Origin: Ephemerocybe angulata
Taxonomy: Eukaryota; Basidiomycota; Agaricomycetes; Agaricales; Psathyrellaceae
Reading direction: 5' to 3'
Assembly (NCBI GenBank): GCA_013368325.1
Contig: JAACJK010000115.1
Coordinates: 496,001 to 560,000 of the forward strand
Length of the DNA: 64,000 nt
Below the pieces are notes generated by a model that searched no databases, was not told the DNA's origin, and saw only the letters and a list, made by a program, of their open reading frames with translations. Positions 20,896-30,823 of the stretch are shown piece by piece. Position 1 is the first letter of the stretch. Each line of letters starts with the position of its first letter. Both the position numbers and the translations under genes were made by a program.

Positions 20896-23145
20896 ATGTC
20901 TGCCAACGCGTGAGTCCTACTTCTCATTTCCTGAGCCTAGTCGCTTTAACACCTGCCTTGCCCACAGAACCCCCCCTGCCTTCAACGGCGCTGCCGTTCA
21001 CGCTCAGAGCATGCAGCGCGACGACTATGTCGCTCTCCCTGGCCTTGTAAACTCGCTGACCTGGATCGACGACGCCTCCACCGGCAAAGGCAACGTCGTC
21101 GCGTTCACCGATGTCCTCGCGGCCGGTGACGCCTCGCCCGCCATCCTCAGCATGAACGTCGTCGTCACACCCGACCGACTGAATATGGGGCCTACCGGCA
21201 ACTGGGTCGAAAGGTACCAGAAGGATCTCAGCGACGCCAAAATGCAGTTCACGGGCGGCACCCCTCATGCGTACTCTCCCGAGCTCGGCGTCGACTACGA
21301 TAGCGGCGTGTCGATGTTCCGACAGCTGCAGCAATCCATCGCTGCCACGCCGAGGCACAACTTTTTCCTGACCAACTTTCGCAACCAGACCGCGCTGCGC
21401 TTCAGCTGGTCTATGTTCTCCCCAAGGGTAAGTCCTCCAGCTGTCCACGATTCGTCCCCCTCACTGACCACGCACGACTAGGCTCAACCCTACGACCGTA
21501 CGTCTCCTTTCCTTGGACTCGCGTGGCCTGTCTAACCGCCTCCCTTAGCCAATGACCAGGACGACAGAACACTGAGCTTGCCCGTCCCGGGAGTGGCTCT
21601 GGCCGCTCGCATCGCGGCCCTTGTCCAAACCCACCGCCTGAAGCCTCTTCCCTTCTTTGACATCGACAACTCTCGCATCGACATCGCCTCTCTCCCGGGC
21701 CGCTTGCTGGGTGCAGTCGTCGAAGTGTGCTTCACGCTCCACCACTACACCATCCACAACAACAACAGCCCGGGCAGCGATACCTTCACCGGGCGCGTCG
21801 TTCAAGTCCGTGTCCTTAGGGCCGTGCCCCCCACCAAGGTCTCCGCGTATCACCACCAACTCTTGAATGGGGGGGGTCCTTACATTCCACCAGCCTCTCC
21901 GTTGAGGAGGGGCAACTCTTCAGGTAAGCACTGTCCGTTCGTTGTACCGAACACAGCTGATTTCGACATTCGCAGCGTCCTCGACTTCTTCGACTTCCTC
22001 GACGCAGTCCCCGGTGGCCTCCTCTCCCGGTGGATCAACGAGTTCTGCAGGACCCTATATTGCGCCCGGATCACCTATGCCCGTCAATGCTACACCGAAC
22101 GGTACGCTCTTGGTTAGATGCCACGCCCAGCAACAACTGACGCCCTCTCCTCGCAGCAGCCCCGTTGTTCCCAGGCCTCGCGATGCCAGTGACAACGCCA
22201 GGAGCCCAACTCTACCCCGGCGGGTTCGTATCAGCGGCAGACATCCTGGCAATGCAGCGCGCCTCAGGGACTGTCGCCCAACCGGTGCCAGTGCTCGGTC
22301 AGGCCCACGGGGTTTCGGCAGGCACCCTGCAGGTCGGGCAAGCCCCGATGCAGCAACATCTCGCCGTAGGAGCTCAGCTTTCGGCCCTCGCGCACCCGAC
22401 CGTCCCTTCTCAGGCCACCGTTATCGCCGGACCGGCGCCTGTCATACAGCCCGGGGGCGTCGGACCCACCACCTTACAGCCCACCGCCGCATCCGGCAAC
22501 GTCGCTCAGCTCACCGCTCCGCCTCTGCCTGTGGTCACTTCCCATGTTAACCCCCCTCAAGCTGCGAACGTCAACCAGCCGGCACCGGTCCCTCAGTCTA
22601 CCATCACCGTCACTCCCCAAGCCGCTGAAGCAACGCGTCCCATCGACGCTGTGCAGCCCGTCGCAGGACCGCTGCCCACCCCCATCGCGAACACCACTGC
22701 CGTCAGTGAACTCGCTTTGTCCAGCCCTGCCACGCCTGCCGGGAATGTCGTTCTGCCCACGAACGCGCCCTCCCCGTCTGGGGTGGCTGCTGCCACTCAG
22801 CCCGTCGCCGCGACTCAGCCAACCGTCCTCGGGAATTCCACCACCGTCGCTGTGCCCGTGGCATCTGCTGTGTCGAGCTCTACCGCTCCAGGAGCTAACG
22901 GCAGTTCGCCCGCCACTACGCCCTCCACCCCTGCCGTCGCCATCGCCCCGCCGGCCGGGGCAACTCAACCCGACACCATCGACAAGCCCACCGCCGGCCA
23001 TGGCACGCAAAGCTCGGAGGCCTCTGGCTCCGCAAAGGACCAAGCAGAAGTCCCGGGTGATGGAGCGCCCGTTGAGGGACGCCCTAAGAGAGGTAGAGAG
23101 AACGACGCTGCGACCGGAAGGGCACCGAAGGCCAAGCGCACCTGA
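20896..23145 (+). CDS. Unrecognised 659-aa protein with long Ala/Pro/Thr-rich tail
   Basis: Six exons: 20896-20909, 20968-21427, 21482-21497 (a 16-nt micro-exon), 21549-21923, 21976-22101 and 22157-23145. All phases fit. The last acceptor is CAGCAG, where either AG keeps the frame (NAGNAG). Residues about 5-310 look folded (DYVALPGLVNSLTWIDDAST, AILSMNVVVTPDRLNMG, FRQLQQSIAATPRHNFFLTN, LGAVVEVCFTLHHYTIHNNN). From about residue 320 on the protein is Ser-rich, then Ala/Pro/Thr/Val-rich and surely disordered. It ends in basic clusters (GRPKRGREN, GRAPKAKRT) that resemble nuclear localisation signals. No family is recognised. It follows the 306-aa gene in the same direction and is part of the RepHel gene block. 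Confidence 0.65.
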
Positions 23146-23330
23146 GCCTGAGAAGACGTTATAGGCCTTTACGATAGACTTTACCTAGAAATCCCATGTT
23201 GTACCCCCATCTTAAATTATTCCATGGTGCCTTACGTTCGATGTGACCGTGTCTCAGCAGCGCTCCGCATGTCTCTGGATCTACTCGAAATCCATAACCC
23301 CCTTCCGTGCCTAGCTTGCACCTTCCTCTC

Positions 23331-24041
23331 ATGAACATGTCAGGCCCTGATGAGCGCTCGAATGTCCCCTCACGGCCCTCCCGGCTTCCATCCCCAGCGA
23401 GGGGTCATATCGAAGAGGAGTTCGAACGGGGCCGCCCACTTTCCATGCCATCCCCAACTTCCACGCGCACACCGGACAGTCTTCCAGGTCTCCTGTCGCC
23501 TTCTCCATCTCCTTCCCCAGAAGTTGTGCTTAGGGCCGAATCCGACACACCTTCGTCCACACCCAACAGTCTTCCCGGTCTTTGGCGGCCTTCGCCATCC
23601 CCGTCCCCTGACCTCATGCTACGTGACGAATCCAACACACCTGCGTCCCCACCCGACAGCCTCCGCGCTCTTGACCCATTACTAGGGGAGGAAAGGCCCG
23701 CAGTGTCTTCCCTTCGTGCCTCCCCCGATGATGATGACGAGTTGCCTGCTTTAGTTCCCATGTACGGAGAGCTGGAAACTGATACACGCGGTCTGCGGTG
23801 CGTTCCACATCCCACGAATTGTTCATCTACTGATATCTTCCTAAAGTCATCGTCCACTGGAGTTCCCTGGTACTGCACCTATATCTCTCCACTCAATCGC
23901 TGTCGCAGCATACGTCCAAAGCTACCTAAGGAGGCCTCAGGCGACACCCATCCCACTTTCACGCACGACGCCCAACCGCGGGACACTGGCCTGTCATTTA
24001 CAACAATGGTAAGCATTTCTCCTCCCCACACGTTCCCATGA
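23331..24041 (+). CDS. Pro/Ser-rich protein with internal repeats
   Basis: Open frame of 236 codons from ATG 23331. About residues 50-115 hold two good copies and one degraded copy of a unit of roughly 31 residues: PDSLPGLLSPSPSPSP.., PNSLPGLWRPSPSPSP.. and PDSLRALDPLLGEE, each copy followed or preceded by LR-x-ES(D/N)TP. An acidic DDDDELPALVP segment follows. The downstream third is less convincing as coding, so an intron or earlier end is possible. Probably a disordered protein; no function assigned. Confidence 0.45.
   Translation: MNMSGPDERSNVPSRPSRLPSPARGHIEEEFERGRPLSMPSPTSTRTPDSLPGLLSPSPSPSPEVVLRAESDTPSSTPNSLPGLWRPSPSPSPDLMLRDESNTPASPPDSLRALDPLLGEERPAVSSLRASPDDDDELPALVPMYGELETDTRGLRCVPHPTNCSSTDIFLKSSSTGVPWYCTYISPLNRCRSIRPKLPKEASGDTHPTFTHDAQPRDTGLSFTTMVSISPPHTFP
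23450..23690 (+). repeat. Imperfect tandem repeat, about 93 bp unit
   Basis: Roughly 2.5 units encoding the P(D/N)SLPGL..PSPSPSP motif, still recognisable at DNA level (CAGTCTTCC.GGTCT...CC.TC.CC). Unit spacing was estimated from the translation. Confidence 0.55.
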
Positions 24042-24432
24042 CTTGTTCTGAATATCATCGTAAGGTGGACCAACCATGCATCTCTTGACACAGTGACAAG
24101 CAGCCAGAGCTGTGAAGATGACACGAATGGGGAGGAGGGACCTTCGTAACGCATACAGCACACGAAATCTCTTTCCGTTGACACTCCGCGGCTTTTGTAG
24201 CACAAGATTTACTGTCTGGCCTGACTCACGCCATGAACACTTCGAGCATCCAACGAAACGGACCCTACACTACCATTACTGCACCGCCTGCCGCCCGCTT
24301 GGACATGTGTTATCCCCTTAATACAGTCGTTTGAATTCAGTTGTGGTCTAAGGGCCAAAGATGTGAAACAAACGCGAGAGCCGTGGGGCCGCAACGAGTT
24401 CACTGAACAGTGTAGCGTCGAAAGCAACCATC
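24042..24432. other. Intergenic region, nothing supported
   Basis: No frame, RNA gene or repeat that I can support. It should contain the promoter of the next F-box-like gene. Confidence 0.5.
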
Positions 24433-25590
24433 ATGTCCTTAAATGGCCCTCGCCATATCGCCAACATTCCCCACGAGATATGGCTCGAATGTTTCGAGTA
24501 CTTTGCCCCAATGCCTCGACAAATGCCCCTCCCAAAGGATGTGCACTCCTCGTCAGTCCGAGACGGCGTCACCTGGGTATCTCCTTGCCCCAATGCGCTC
24601 TACCACCTCTCACAAGTATGTGCGCTATTCAACCAGCTGGCGATGTGTGTCGCCCGACGTCGACTAGTGGTCGGACCGTCGCACGACATGGATTTCTGGC
24701 TCCACTCGTTGTCAAACCACGGCAAAGGGGACGTCGTAAAACGCGTCGAAATCCACAACTTGCACGCGGGTTTGCTCCAGGTACTGATTCGCCTCCTACC
24801 GAACGTGACGGACATATACCTCCGACACTGCAACGCTGCCATAACCACGATCCCCCTTAGGACCGGCGTTCTTCAACCGGTATTTCAGTGCCTCACAGAC
24901 CTCACACTGTCCGGCTTGTCTGCCTTCGCGACATTGGAGGTTCTTCGCAACCTGTCGACCGTCGCGCGGGCTCTCGAGAGACTATGGCTTGTGCACGCCA
25001 GACGGGGGGGCGCCAATCCAACCCCAGGCGACGGACGGCGGTACTCGTTCCCCAACCTGGAATGGCTCACCGTTGGAACATCAGGGGGAAGGTTCCACCC
25101 AGGGCGGGCTGACGAGGCCATGAAGCAAATCCTGATAGGACTCACAGGGATGTTCGAACTACCACGCATTAGACGTTTCGACAATATCGACGCGCTGGGA
25201 TATCAGGCGGCGTTCTTCAGCACGTTCGGCCAGCAGCTGGAGGTCGTCGCCATCACTTCTGAAGACTACGAGCTGGAGGCGAATGCGAACTTTTCGGCCG
25301 ATTGCCCCAACCTCAAGACTGTCATCATTGTCTTTGTCCATCGGCACTTGGGGATATCCAACCTTGACCTACCACAGAGCATCAACCGTGTCGTTCTCCG
25401 TGTTCCGGAGTTCCTCCCGTGGCAGGGAGAAGAGGTTAGGCTGTCATTGCTGCGGCGCGCGCTGTACGAAACCTCACGGAGGAGGCTGTCATCCCTCGAG
25501 ACGATTGCGATAGCTGGCCTCACATCGCTCAAGCGGATGGTTCTGCCGTCGTGTAGAGGACCTACGAGAGCAGGGGGTACAGGTGATTGA
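24433..25590 (+). CDS. F-box-like protein, copy 1 of tandem module
   Basis: A single-exon 385-aa frame. The N-terminus HIANIPHEIWLECFEYFAP (about residues 6-24) is an F-box-like helix pair, followed by LSQVCALFNQLAMCVARRRLVV, the usual continuation in mushroom F-box proteins. The rest is a divergent leucine-rich region (LIRLLPNVTDIYLRHC, LTDLTLSGLSAFATLEVLRN, FPNLEWLTV, FSTFGQQLEVVAI). It would be a substrate receptor of an SCF ubiquitin ligase by family analogy. It is paralogous over its whole length to 27097-28320. Both copies are followed by the same unknown gene type, so the pair duplicated as a unit. Confidence 0.75.
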   Translation: MSLNGPRHIANIPHEIWLECFEYFAPMPRQMPLPKDVHSSSVRDGVTWVSPCPNALYHLSQVCALFNQLAMCVARRRLVVGPSHDMDFWLHSLSNHGKGDVVKRVEIHNLHAGLLQVLIRLLPNVTDIYLRHCNAAITTIPLRTGVLQPVFQCLTDLTLSGLSAFATLEVLRNLSTVARALERLWLVHARRGGANPTPGDGRRYSFPNLEWLTVGTSGGRFHPGRADEAMKQILIGLTGMFELPRIRRFDNIDALGYQAAFFSTFGQQLEVVAITSEDYELEANANFSADCPNLKTVIIVFVHRHLGISNLDLPQSINRVVLRVPEFLPWQGEEVRLSLLRRALYETSRRRLSSLETIAIAGLTSLKRMVLPSCRGPTRAGGTGD

Positions 25591-25692
25591 AGCCTTGTAA
25601 TCAAACGTATGATGTCATCCTATTGATTGGCGCCGATGTTTCACCAAAGCGGAGTGCACTCCCGCCCCACTAGCTTCCCAACCAGACCAGTC

Positions 25693-26781
25693 ATGGCGAG
25701 TCCCACAGGTGAGCGACCGTCGGAATTCATGCAGATTGGTGGCTTAAAGCTGCGTCGAAGCTGCTGGGGAGAACGTGCGCCATCGCGTCTTCAGCAAAAT
25801 ATTGTCTCACTGCAGTCTCCGAGAAATCGAGATCGTGTCAGACTTACCAACGGCCGGGCCCATAGCGAGGATGGAACTGAGAGAAAGGGTGGCGCACGTA
25901 CTGAACGAGAAAGGGCTTGACGCAGACAAGACCCTCTCCCACATGCGCGAATCAAACGTCGTGATCGAAGGCCACGGCATTGTGCAGGTCGTACTGCCCG
26001 AGTGCAACGTGGGCAACGACTATCGTTCTGCTGTCCAGCATGGGGGAGGAGGGCGTTCTGCCAATTCCTGAGTACGGCTGGTTACCGCGTGAAAGACGAA
26101 GACGACCAGACCGTACAAATGCCCGACGACGGCCTTGAGGACTTGCACACAGGATGCAGGAATATAACGACGCTCAGCAATGGGGACGGGTGCACAATCG
26201 CCGTGCACGAATCGGTGTCCATGTCTCCCCTGGTCCCTATATTCTTCGGGGTCACAACGGCATTGATGAACTATATCAGTTCAGATGGGGTCGCATGCCT
26301 CTACCCGGACTTGACTCTGAATAAAACAGGTGATCCGACCTAAAGCCTCAACAGCGCCGGAAAAGCTAACTAGCTCACAGGGTTTATGAACCACACAAGA
26401 ACGTTTATAGAGGTACACAGGCAGGCAGAAATGGCGAAGTTCGCTGCGGACGGCTTCAGAATCGCAGACACATGCGAGAACACGCACGCGCACCTGGAGG
26501 AAGGCTTCCCGTTGAACTGCCAACGAAGGCCGAGGAACGTCATTCGCGAAGGGTTGATGGTGCCCTTCAGAAAATCAGGGTTCGTTGCAATCCGACCCTT
26601 CGTACGTTGGCGATTGGGTTATAACCGACGCTTGGAGGACGGTTCGGTGGACGAAAGGGATGTCATTGTATCAGTCGAGGCAGAGGGTGGCTCGTTTATC
26701 GAGTACAACGGCATGCAGCCACGCTTCAACTTGGAGGGCTTACTGTACGGTCATCTCGAGACCCAGTTCGACGAGTGGTAA
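25693..26781 (+). pseudogene. Frameshifted copy of the unknown gene partnered with F-box gene
   Basis: Paralogous to 28420-29534 along its length (ILSHCSLREIEIVSDLPTAG, MRESNVVIEGHGIVQVVLP, FCCPAW, VSMSPLVPIFFGVTTALMNY). Relative to that copy one base is missing between about 26020 and 26030, so the reading frame shifts just before FCCPAW. The short first exon (25693-25708) also does not join in phase with the next. The last intron (about 26331-26380, GTGATC..CTCACAG) is intact and the final exon ends at 26779-26781. Either a recent pseudogene or a base-calling error in this copy. Confidence 0.6.
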
Positions 26782-27096
26782 TGATAACGTTTAATTTTGC
26801 CCTGATCTCGCACCCCACCAAGCCTCTGTGTACTCATCACTCCTGCATAAATCCGACTTTTTCACAGCTCGCGCGAAACACCACGTCTCCTTGAGAATCG
26901 GGGACACTGCGAGGCGGGAACTCGATGGGCGGGAGTAGGAACCGCCTGGATGTGTAGACATTGTTTATTTCTAGCAAACAATAGTTAATTCTACCTCCCC
27001 ATCTCCTTCGTGGTGGCTCCGCTCCAACGGCTTGTGCCGCACCGAGGTCTCAGGTGTCAGACATCGGAGGCAAGGCCTTAGCAATAGCCCGTAACA
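26782..27096. other. Intergenic region between module copies
   Basis: AT-richer stretch (TTGTTTATTTCTAGCAAACAATAGTTAATT near 26960, listed in part). No gene supported. Confidence 0.5.
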
Positions 27097-28320
27097 ATGT
27101 CTGTCGTTCCCACTGTACGCACAACCACCATGTCGTATCTAACCGCACCCGTACACATAGCGGCAATTCCTAACAAAATCTGGCTGGAAACTTTCGAGTA
27201 CTTCGCACCTACCCGCCACGTCGTCCTCCCAAGCGATCCGCATTCAGACACACTTGCTCAAGGGGTGACCTGGAGATCACCTAGCCCCGAGACCCTCGAC
27301 AGCCTCTTCCATGTATGCTCCATGTTCAGAGACCTCGCGATGCGTGTTGCCCGACGCCGCATCGTGGTTACAAAACGCTACGGCGTAAAATTCTGGACTC
27401 AAAAACTGGCTAGGGAGGGTAAAGGGGGCATCGTCAAGCGCCTCGAAGTCGTCGATGTGCTCTGGGGAGCTCTCCATAGCCTCATGGCCCACACACCAAA
27501 CGTTACAGAGATTTACATCCGACACTCGAGGGCTACTATAACGAAACCGGCCCCGACGACGCACGTGGGTCCGCCCTCATTCCACTCCCTGACCGACGTC
27601 ACCCTTTCCGGCATGTCGCCCTCAACGATACTGGACACCCTCCGAAACCTGTCAACGGTGGCGGGCGCACTACAAAAATTCTGGGTTGTCCGAGCCACAC
27701 CCGATGGTCCAACATCGATGACTGGTCCAACACCGATGGCATCCACGGCTCGGTACGCTTTGCCCAACTTAGAATGGCTCATCCTGGGAGGTATGGGAAG
27801 GATGGTGCAACGGTGGCAGGAGGCCGTGGCGATGGCCGACGTCCTGCGAGCTTTGACGGATGGCTTCGATCTACCGAGGCTAAGACGGTTTGATATGCTG
27901 CAAGTGCTGGGTTATGATTTCCGTTTCTTTGCCAAGTTTGGCCAGCAGCTCGAGATCATCGCCGCCCTCTCTCACGACCGGGACCTTCTAGTGGACGGGA
28001 ACCTTGATGCACACTGTCCTATCCTCCAAACGGTTGTCATTGGACTTGTACATCGAAACGACGTCATGCAGTCCCTCAAACTCCCTCCCAGCGTCGGCCG
28101 ACTGGTCGTCCGGGTGCCGTACTACGCTGCCTGGCAATCAGAGGAGGAGTGTCAGGGCTTGTTACGAGTCGCCTTGTACCACATTTCACGGCGGAGACTT
28201 ACGGTTGTCAAAAAAATCGTCATCTCCGGTATCACGCACTGGGGCCTATCGAGCGGGTGGTATGCTTTGCGTCTGAGAGAGCTACAGGCTCAAGGCATAC
28301 AAGTCGAAATTGCACCGTAA
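27097..28320 (+). CDS. F-box-like protein, copy 2 of tandem module
   Basis: A single-exon 407-aa frame, paralogous to 24433-25590. F-box-like start HIAAIPNKIWLETFEYFAP (about residues 21-39), then HVCSMFRDLAMRVARRRIVV, then a degenerate leucine-rich region (VTEIYIRHSRATI, LTDVTLSGMSPSTILDTLRN, LPNLEWLILGGM, FFAKFGQQLEIIAALS). A second ATG at about 27130 gives an N-terminus closer to that of copy 1. Predicted SCF adaptor. It is longer than copy 1 mainly by a Thr/Met-rich insert (DGPTSMTGPTPMASTARY). Followed 99 bp later by the intact partner gene. Confidence 0.75.
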   Translation: MSVVPTVRTTTMSYLTAPVHIAAIPNKIWLETFEYFAPTRHVVLPSDPHSDTLAQGVTWRSPSPETLDSLFHVCSMFRDLAMRVARRRIVVTKRYGVKFWTQKLAREGKGGIVKRLEVVDVLWGALHSLMAHTPNVTEIYIRHSRATITKPAPTTHVGPPSFHSLTDVTLSGMSPSTILDTLRNLSTVAGALQKFWVVRATPDGPTSMTGPTPMASTARYALPNLEWLILGGMGRMVQRWQEAVAMADVLRALTDGFDLPRLRRFDMLQVLGYDFRFFAKFGQQLEIIAALSHDRDLLVDGNLDAHCPILQTVVIGLVHRNDVMQSLKLPPSVGRLVVRVPYYAAWQSEEECQGLLRVALYHISRRRLTVVKKIVISGITHWGLSSGWYALRLRELQAQGIQVEIAP

Positions 28321-28419
28321 TGCTTAGCTACATCACATTATGTCATGGACTTCATTCAAATCATTACAGCCCTTTGTTTCACCTACACCCGAGCACCCTC
28401 TCGAACCAAAACATCCATC

Positions 28420-29534
28420 ATGACGGGCGAGGGTGAGCCAGCTGTGAACGCGTCTCCCGCCCTTTTCTGAATTAGCCCTTGAAGACCCTGCACACGACAT
28501 ACCACGTCGAGCCTTCAGTACGATGCTGCTGTATTGCAGCCTGAGGGAGCTCAACATCTTATGTGACGTACCCATCGCCGGAGATATGGCAAGGTCGGAA
28601 GTAAAGGAAAGGGTTGCGTGCCTGCTGAAAGAGAACGGCCTCCAAGCCGACGTCACCCTCACACGCATGCGCGAGTCGAACGTCGTCCTAACGGGCCCCG
28701 CCGTTTTGAATGTGGTACTCCCTGGCTGCGATGTCTGCGAAACAATCGCGTTCTGCTGCCCTGCATGGCGGATGGTCTCATTCCTTGAGTTCCTTAAAAT
28801 CGCAGGGTACCACGTTCAAAAAGAAAACGACCATATGGTAGGTGGCGGGCATGGCATCCCGACCCGAGCATTGCATACAGGCTGTAGGCATTCGGTAACA
28901 CTGCGCAACACAGAGGGTCGCGTCATTACCCTGCGCGAGTCGGTGTCCATGTCACCGTTGGTTCCCATTTTTTTTTCAGTAACGACTGCGGCGATGAACT
29001 ACATCAGCGGGGACGGAGTAGCATGTCTCTACGCAGACATGACTTTGAACAAAGCAGGTACGCCTCGGGATCGGGAAAAGAGACGGTGTTAATGCTGACA
29101 GGCCCAAAGGACTTACCAATCACGCAGGGTTCCTTTGCGAAGAGGAGATACGACGTCGAGTCCAAACGTACGTCACGCACGGCTTCGAAGTCAAGGATTC
29201 GTGCGAAGCCGTGCACATGCACTCGAGTGACGATGGGTACAACCCCCGCCGTGGACTACCAGATAATTGTCAGCGCAAGTCGAGATCCGTTTCCCCGCCT
29301 GAGGCATTGATGGTGCCCTTCGCAAAAGGCGGCTTCATTCCCGTTAGGCCGGACGTCATCTGGAGATTGGGACACAAGCGCTTGTCGGAGGGAGGTAGGC
29401 CCCAGCATAAGGACATCGTCGTATCTGTGGAGACGGAGGGAGGAACATTCATCGAATACAATTTTTGCCAGACTCGTTTCGAGATGGAGGACTTAATCTA
29501 CGGGCATCTGTTGCCACAGGTCGACACGGATTAA
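28420..29534 (+). CDS. Unrecognised conserved protein, intact partner of F-box gene
   Basis: Three exons (28420-28432, 28476-29057, 29128-29534) encode 333 aa; the introns are 43 and 70 nt. Conserved blocks shared with the damaged copy at 25.7 kb include LYCSLREL, TRMRESNVVLTGPAVLNVVL, FCCPAWRMVSFLEFLKIAGY, VSMSPLVPIFFSVTTAAMNY, DGVACLYADMTLNKAG and GGTFIEYN. The pattern of a TGPAVLNVVLPG block followed by a LxxAGYxV block recalls uncharacterised mushroom proteins with a nucleotidyltransferase-like GS-x-AL motif. However, the acidic catalytic pair expected of an active nucleotidyltransferase is not visible here (CDVCETIAF instead). I therefore assign no activity. Confidence 0.65.
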
Positions 29535-29691
29535 GTACTCGGTTGTCGGTGCCTATTAAATCCTACCAGCGCCTATTATCTTCATGCCCCCAATTGTTTC
29601 GCCGCTCACTCCTCATCCGTCGACATCCAGAAGTCCCTGCTCATCGTTGCACACAACGAGCTCAGGTCAGTCTTGCCCTCTCAGCTTCTGC

Positions 29692-29905
29692 TTACTGAAC
29701 TGATGCGTCTGCTGCCGAGGATGACGATGATCCCGATGGTGTTTTCGTCCCAGTACTGGATCGCGTCGTGCGGGTTCGGAGACGATGTTGGGGTGGAAGT
29801 AGTCCTTGCCGGCGGCCTTGCGCGCCTCTTGCCAGCGCTTCTTGATCGCTAGGACTCCGAGCATGATTGCCTCGCTCGAGCCGGCGGTAGCGGTAGAAAA
29901 CCGAA
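29692..29905 (-). pseudogene. Glutamate decarboxylase fragment
   Basis: On the minus strand, [19 protein letters not shown] and [19 protein letters not shown] match the cofactor-domain region of fungal glutamate decarboxylase (PLP enzyme, glutamate to GABA). Right after HPNIV the similarity resumes in another frame as [14 protein letters not shown], skipping the segment normally between the two blocks. So there is an internal deletion plus frameshift, and no flanking GAD sequence on either side. It is a dead fragment. Confidence 0.65.
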
Positions 29906-30358
29906 GGCGGGAAAAAGTGCCGAAATGAGGGCGGGGCGCCAGCGCCTAATCGAGCGGTCACATCACATGGCGAGAAAGAGCCGTCACACAGCTTCTTTCC
30001 CGTGGCATCGTCCTGCAGAACTGCCACCTCATACCCTCATCCTCCCCAGTCGCGGTTCAACTTCATGCTCTCAGGATCCGTTCAAAAGAACGCGACTGCT
30101 GCGCTTTCGTACGTGGATCGGGGCATCGGCTTCCGGCAAGTTCTCATCCAACCTCCCCCAGCCTTCAAGAACTCGGCGTCCGTCCAAGAGACCCCACGAA
30201 AACGAGGTGCGACAAGGAGCTGCCGGCCCTGCCGGGGCAGGCGCTAGAAGGACAGACGGAGGAGGACGAACGCGTGGACGAGGGCGATGGATGGACATTC
30301 TCGGACGACAGGGGAGAGAAGCGCGACGCCTTGAACTCCCAAACGTTCAAACGACGCG
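29906..30358. other. No supported gene
   Basis: GC-rich, several short frames, none convincing. A short GCGCGACGCC motif with surrounding similarity occurs twice (about 30318 and 30379), suggesting a local duplication. Confidence 0.4.
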
Positions 30359-30823
30359 ATGGACGGCAAGAGGGCACCCGGCGCGACGCCTTTCGATCCC
30401 GTATGGTGGGGGTGTCCAACGCTCGGAGGTCTGGCATGCAGAGACCGCGTTTGGGACGAGGAGTGGAGGGACCTGAAGACGTCGACGAGAGACGGCGGCT
30501 CCGTCGAAGACTGCCGTCGCATCCGCTTGCCCGAAGTGTCGATGACGCAGGAGAGGATAGGACGTCCAGATGGAAAAGGTAAGTGAGCCGTTGCATCGTG
30601 AGCAGAAAACTGACTATGCACCAGAGACGTTGAATCGGCGGCGAGGATGGCGCACGAAGACCCGCGTTTCCTGGAGGACGTGAGGAGGTTGATTGTCCGG
30701 AGGAGGGCGTTCAAGACGTTGGAGGCGGTGTGGACGGTGGTGGATAAGTTGTCTCCAGTCGTGGCCGCTGTATTCCAAGTGCTTTCTTACTTTCAACAGC
30801 GAGGGGCGGCAGGCGGACGATAA
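30359..30823 (+). CDS. Unrecognised 138-aa protein with one intron
   Basis: Exons 30359-30578 and 30627-30823 join in phase across a 48-nt GTAAGT..CCAGAG intron with a CTGAC branch site. The protein is Trp/Arg/Asp-rich N-terminally (GATPFDPVWWGCPTLGG, RDRVWDEEWRDLK). It has a C-terminal amphipathic to hydrophobic helix region (FLEDVRRLIVRRRAFKTLEA, VVDKLSPVVAAVFQVLSYF). An upstream in-frame stop precedes the ATG, so this start is likely unless there is a 5' exon. No family recognised. Confidence 0.45.

Noticed and set aside
22474..23043. Minus-strand 189-codon frame opposite the A/P/T-rich tail
   Set aside because: Gly/Arg/Asp shadow of a low-complexity coding exon.
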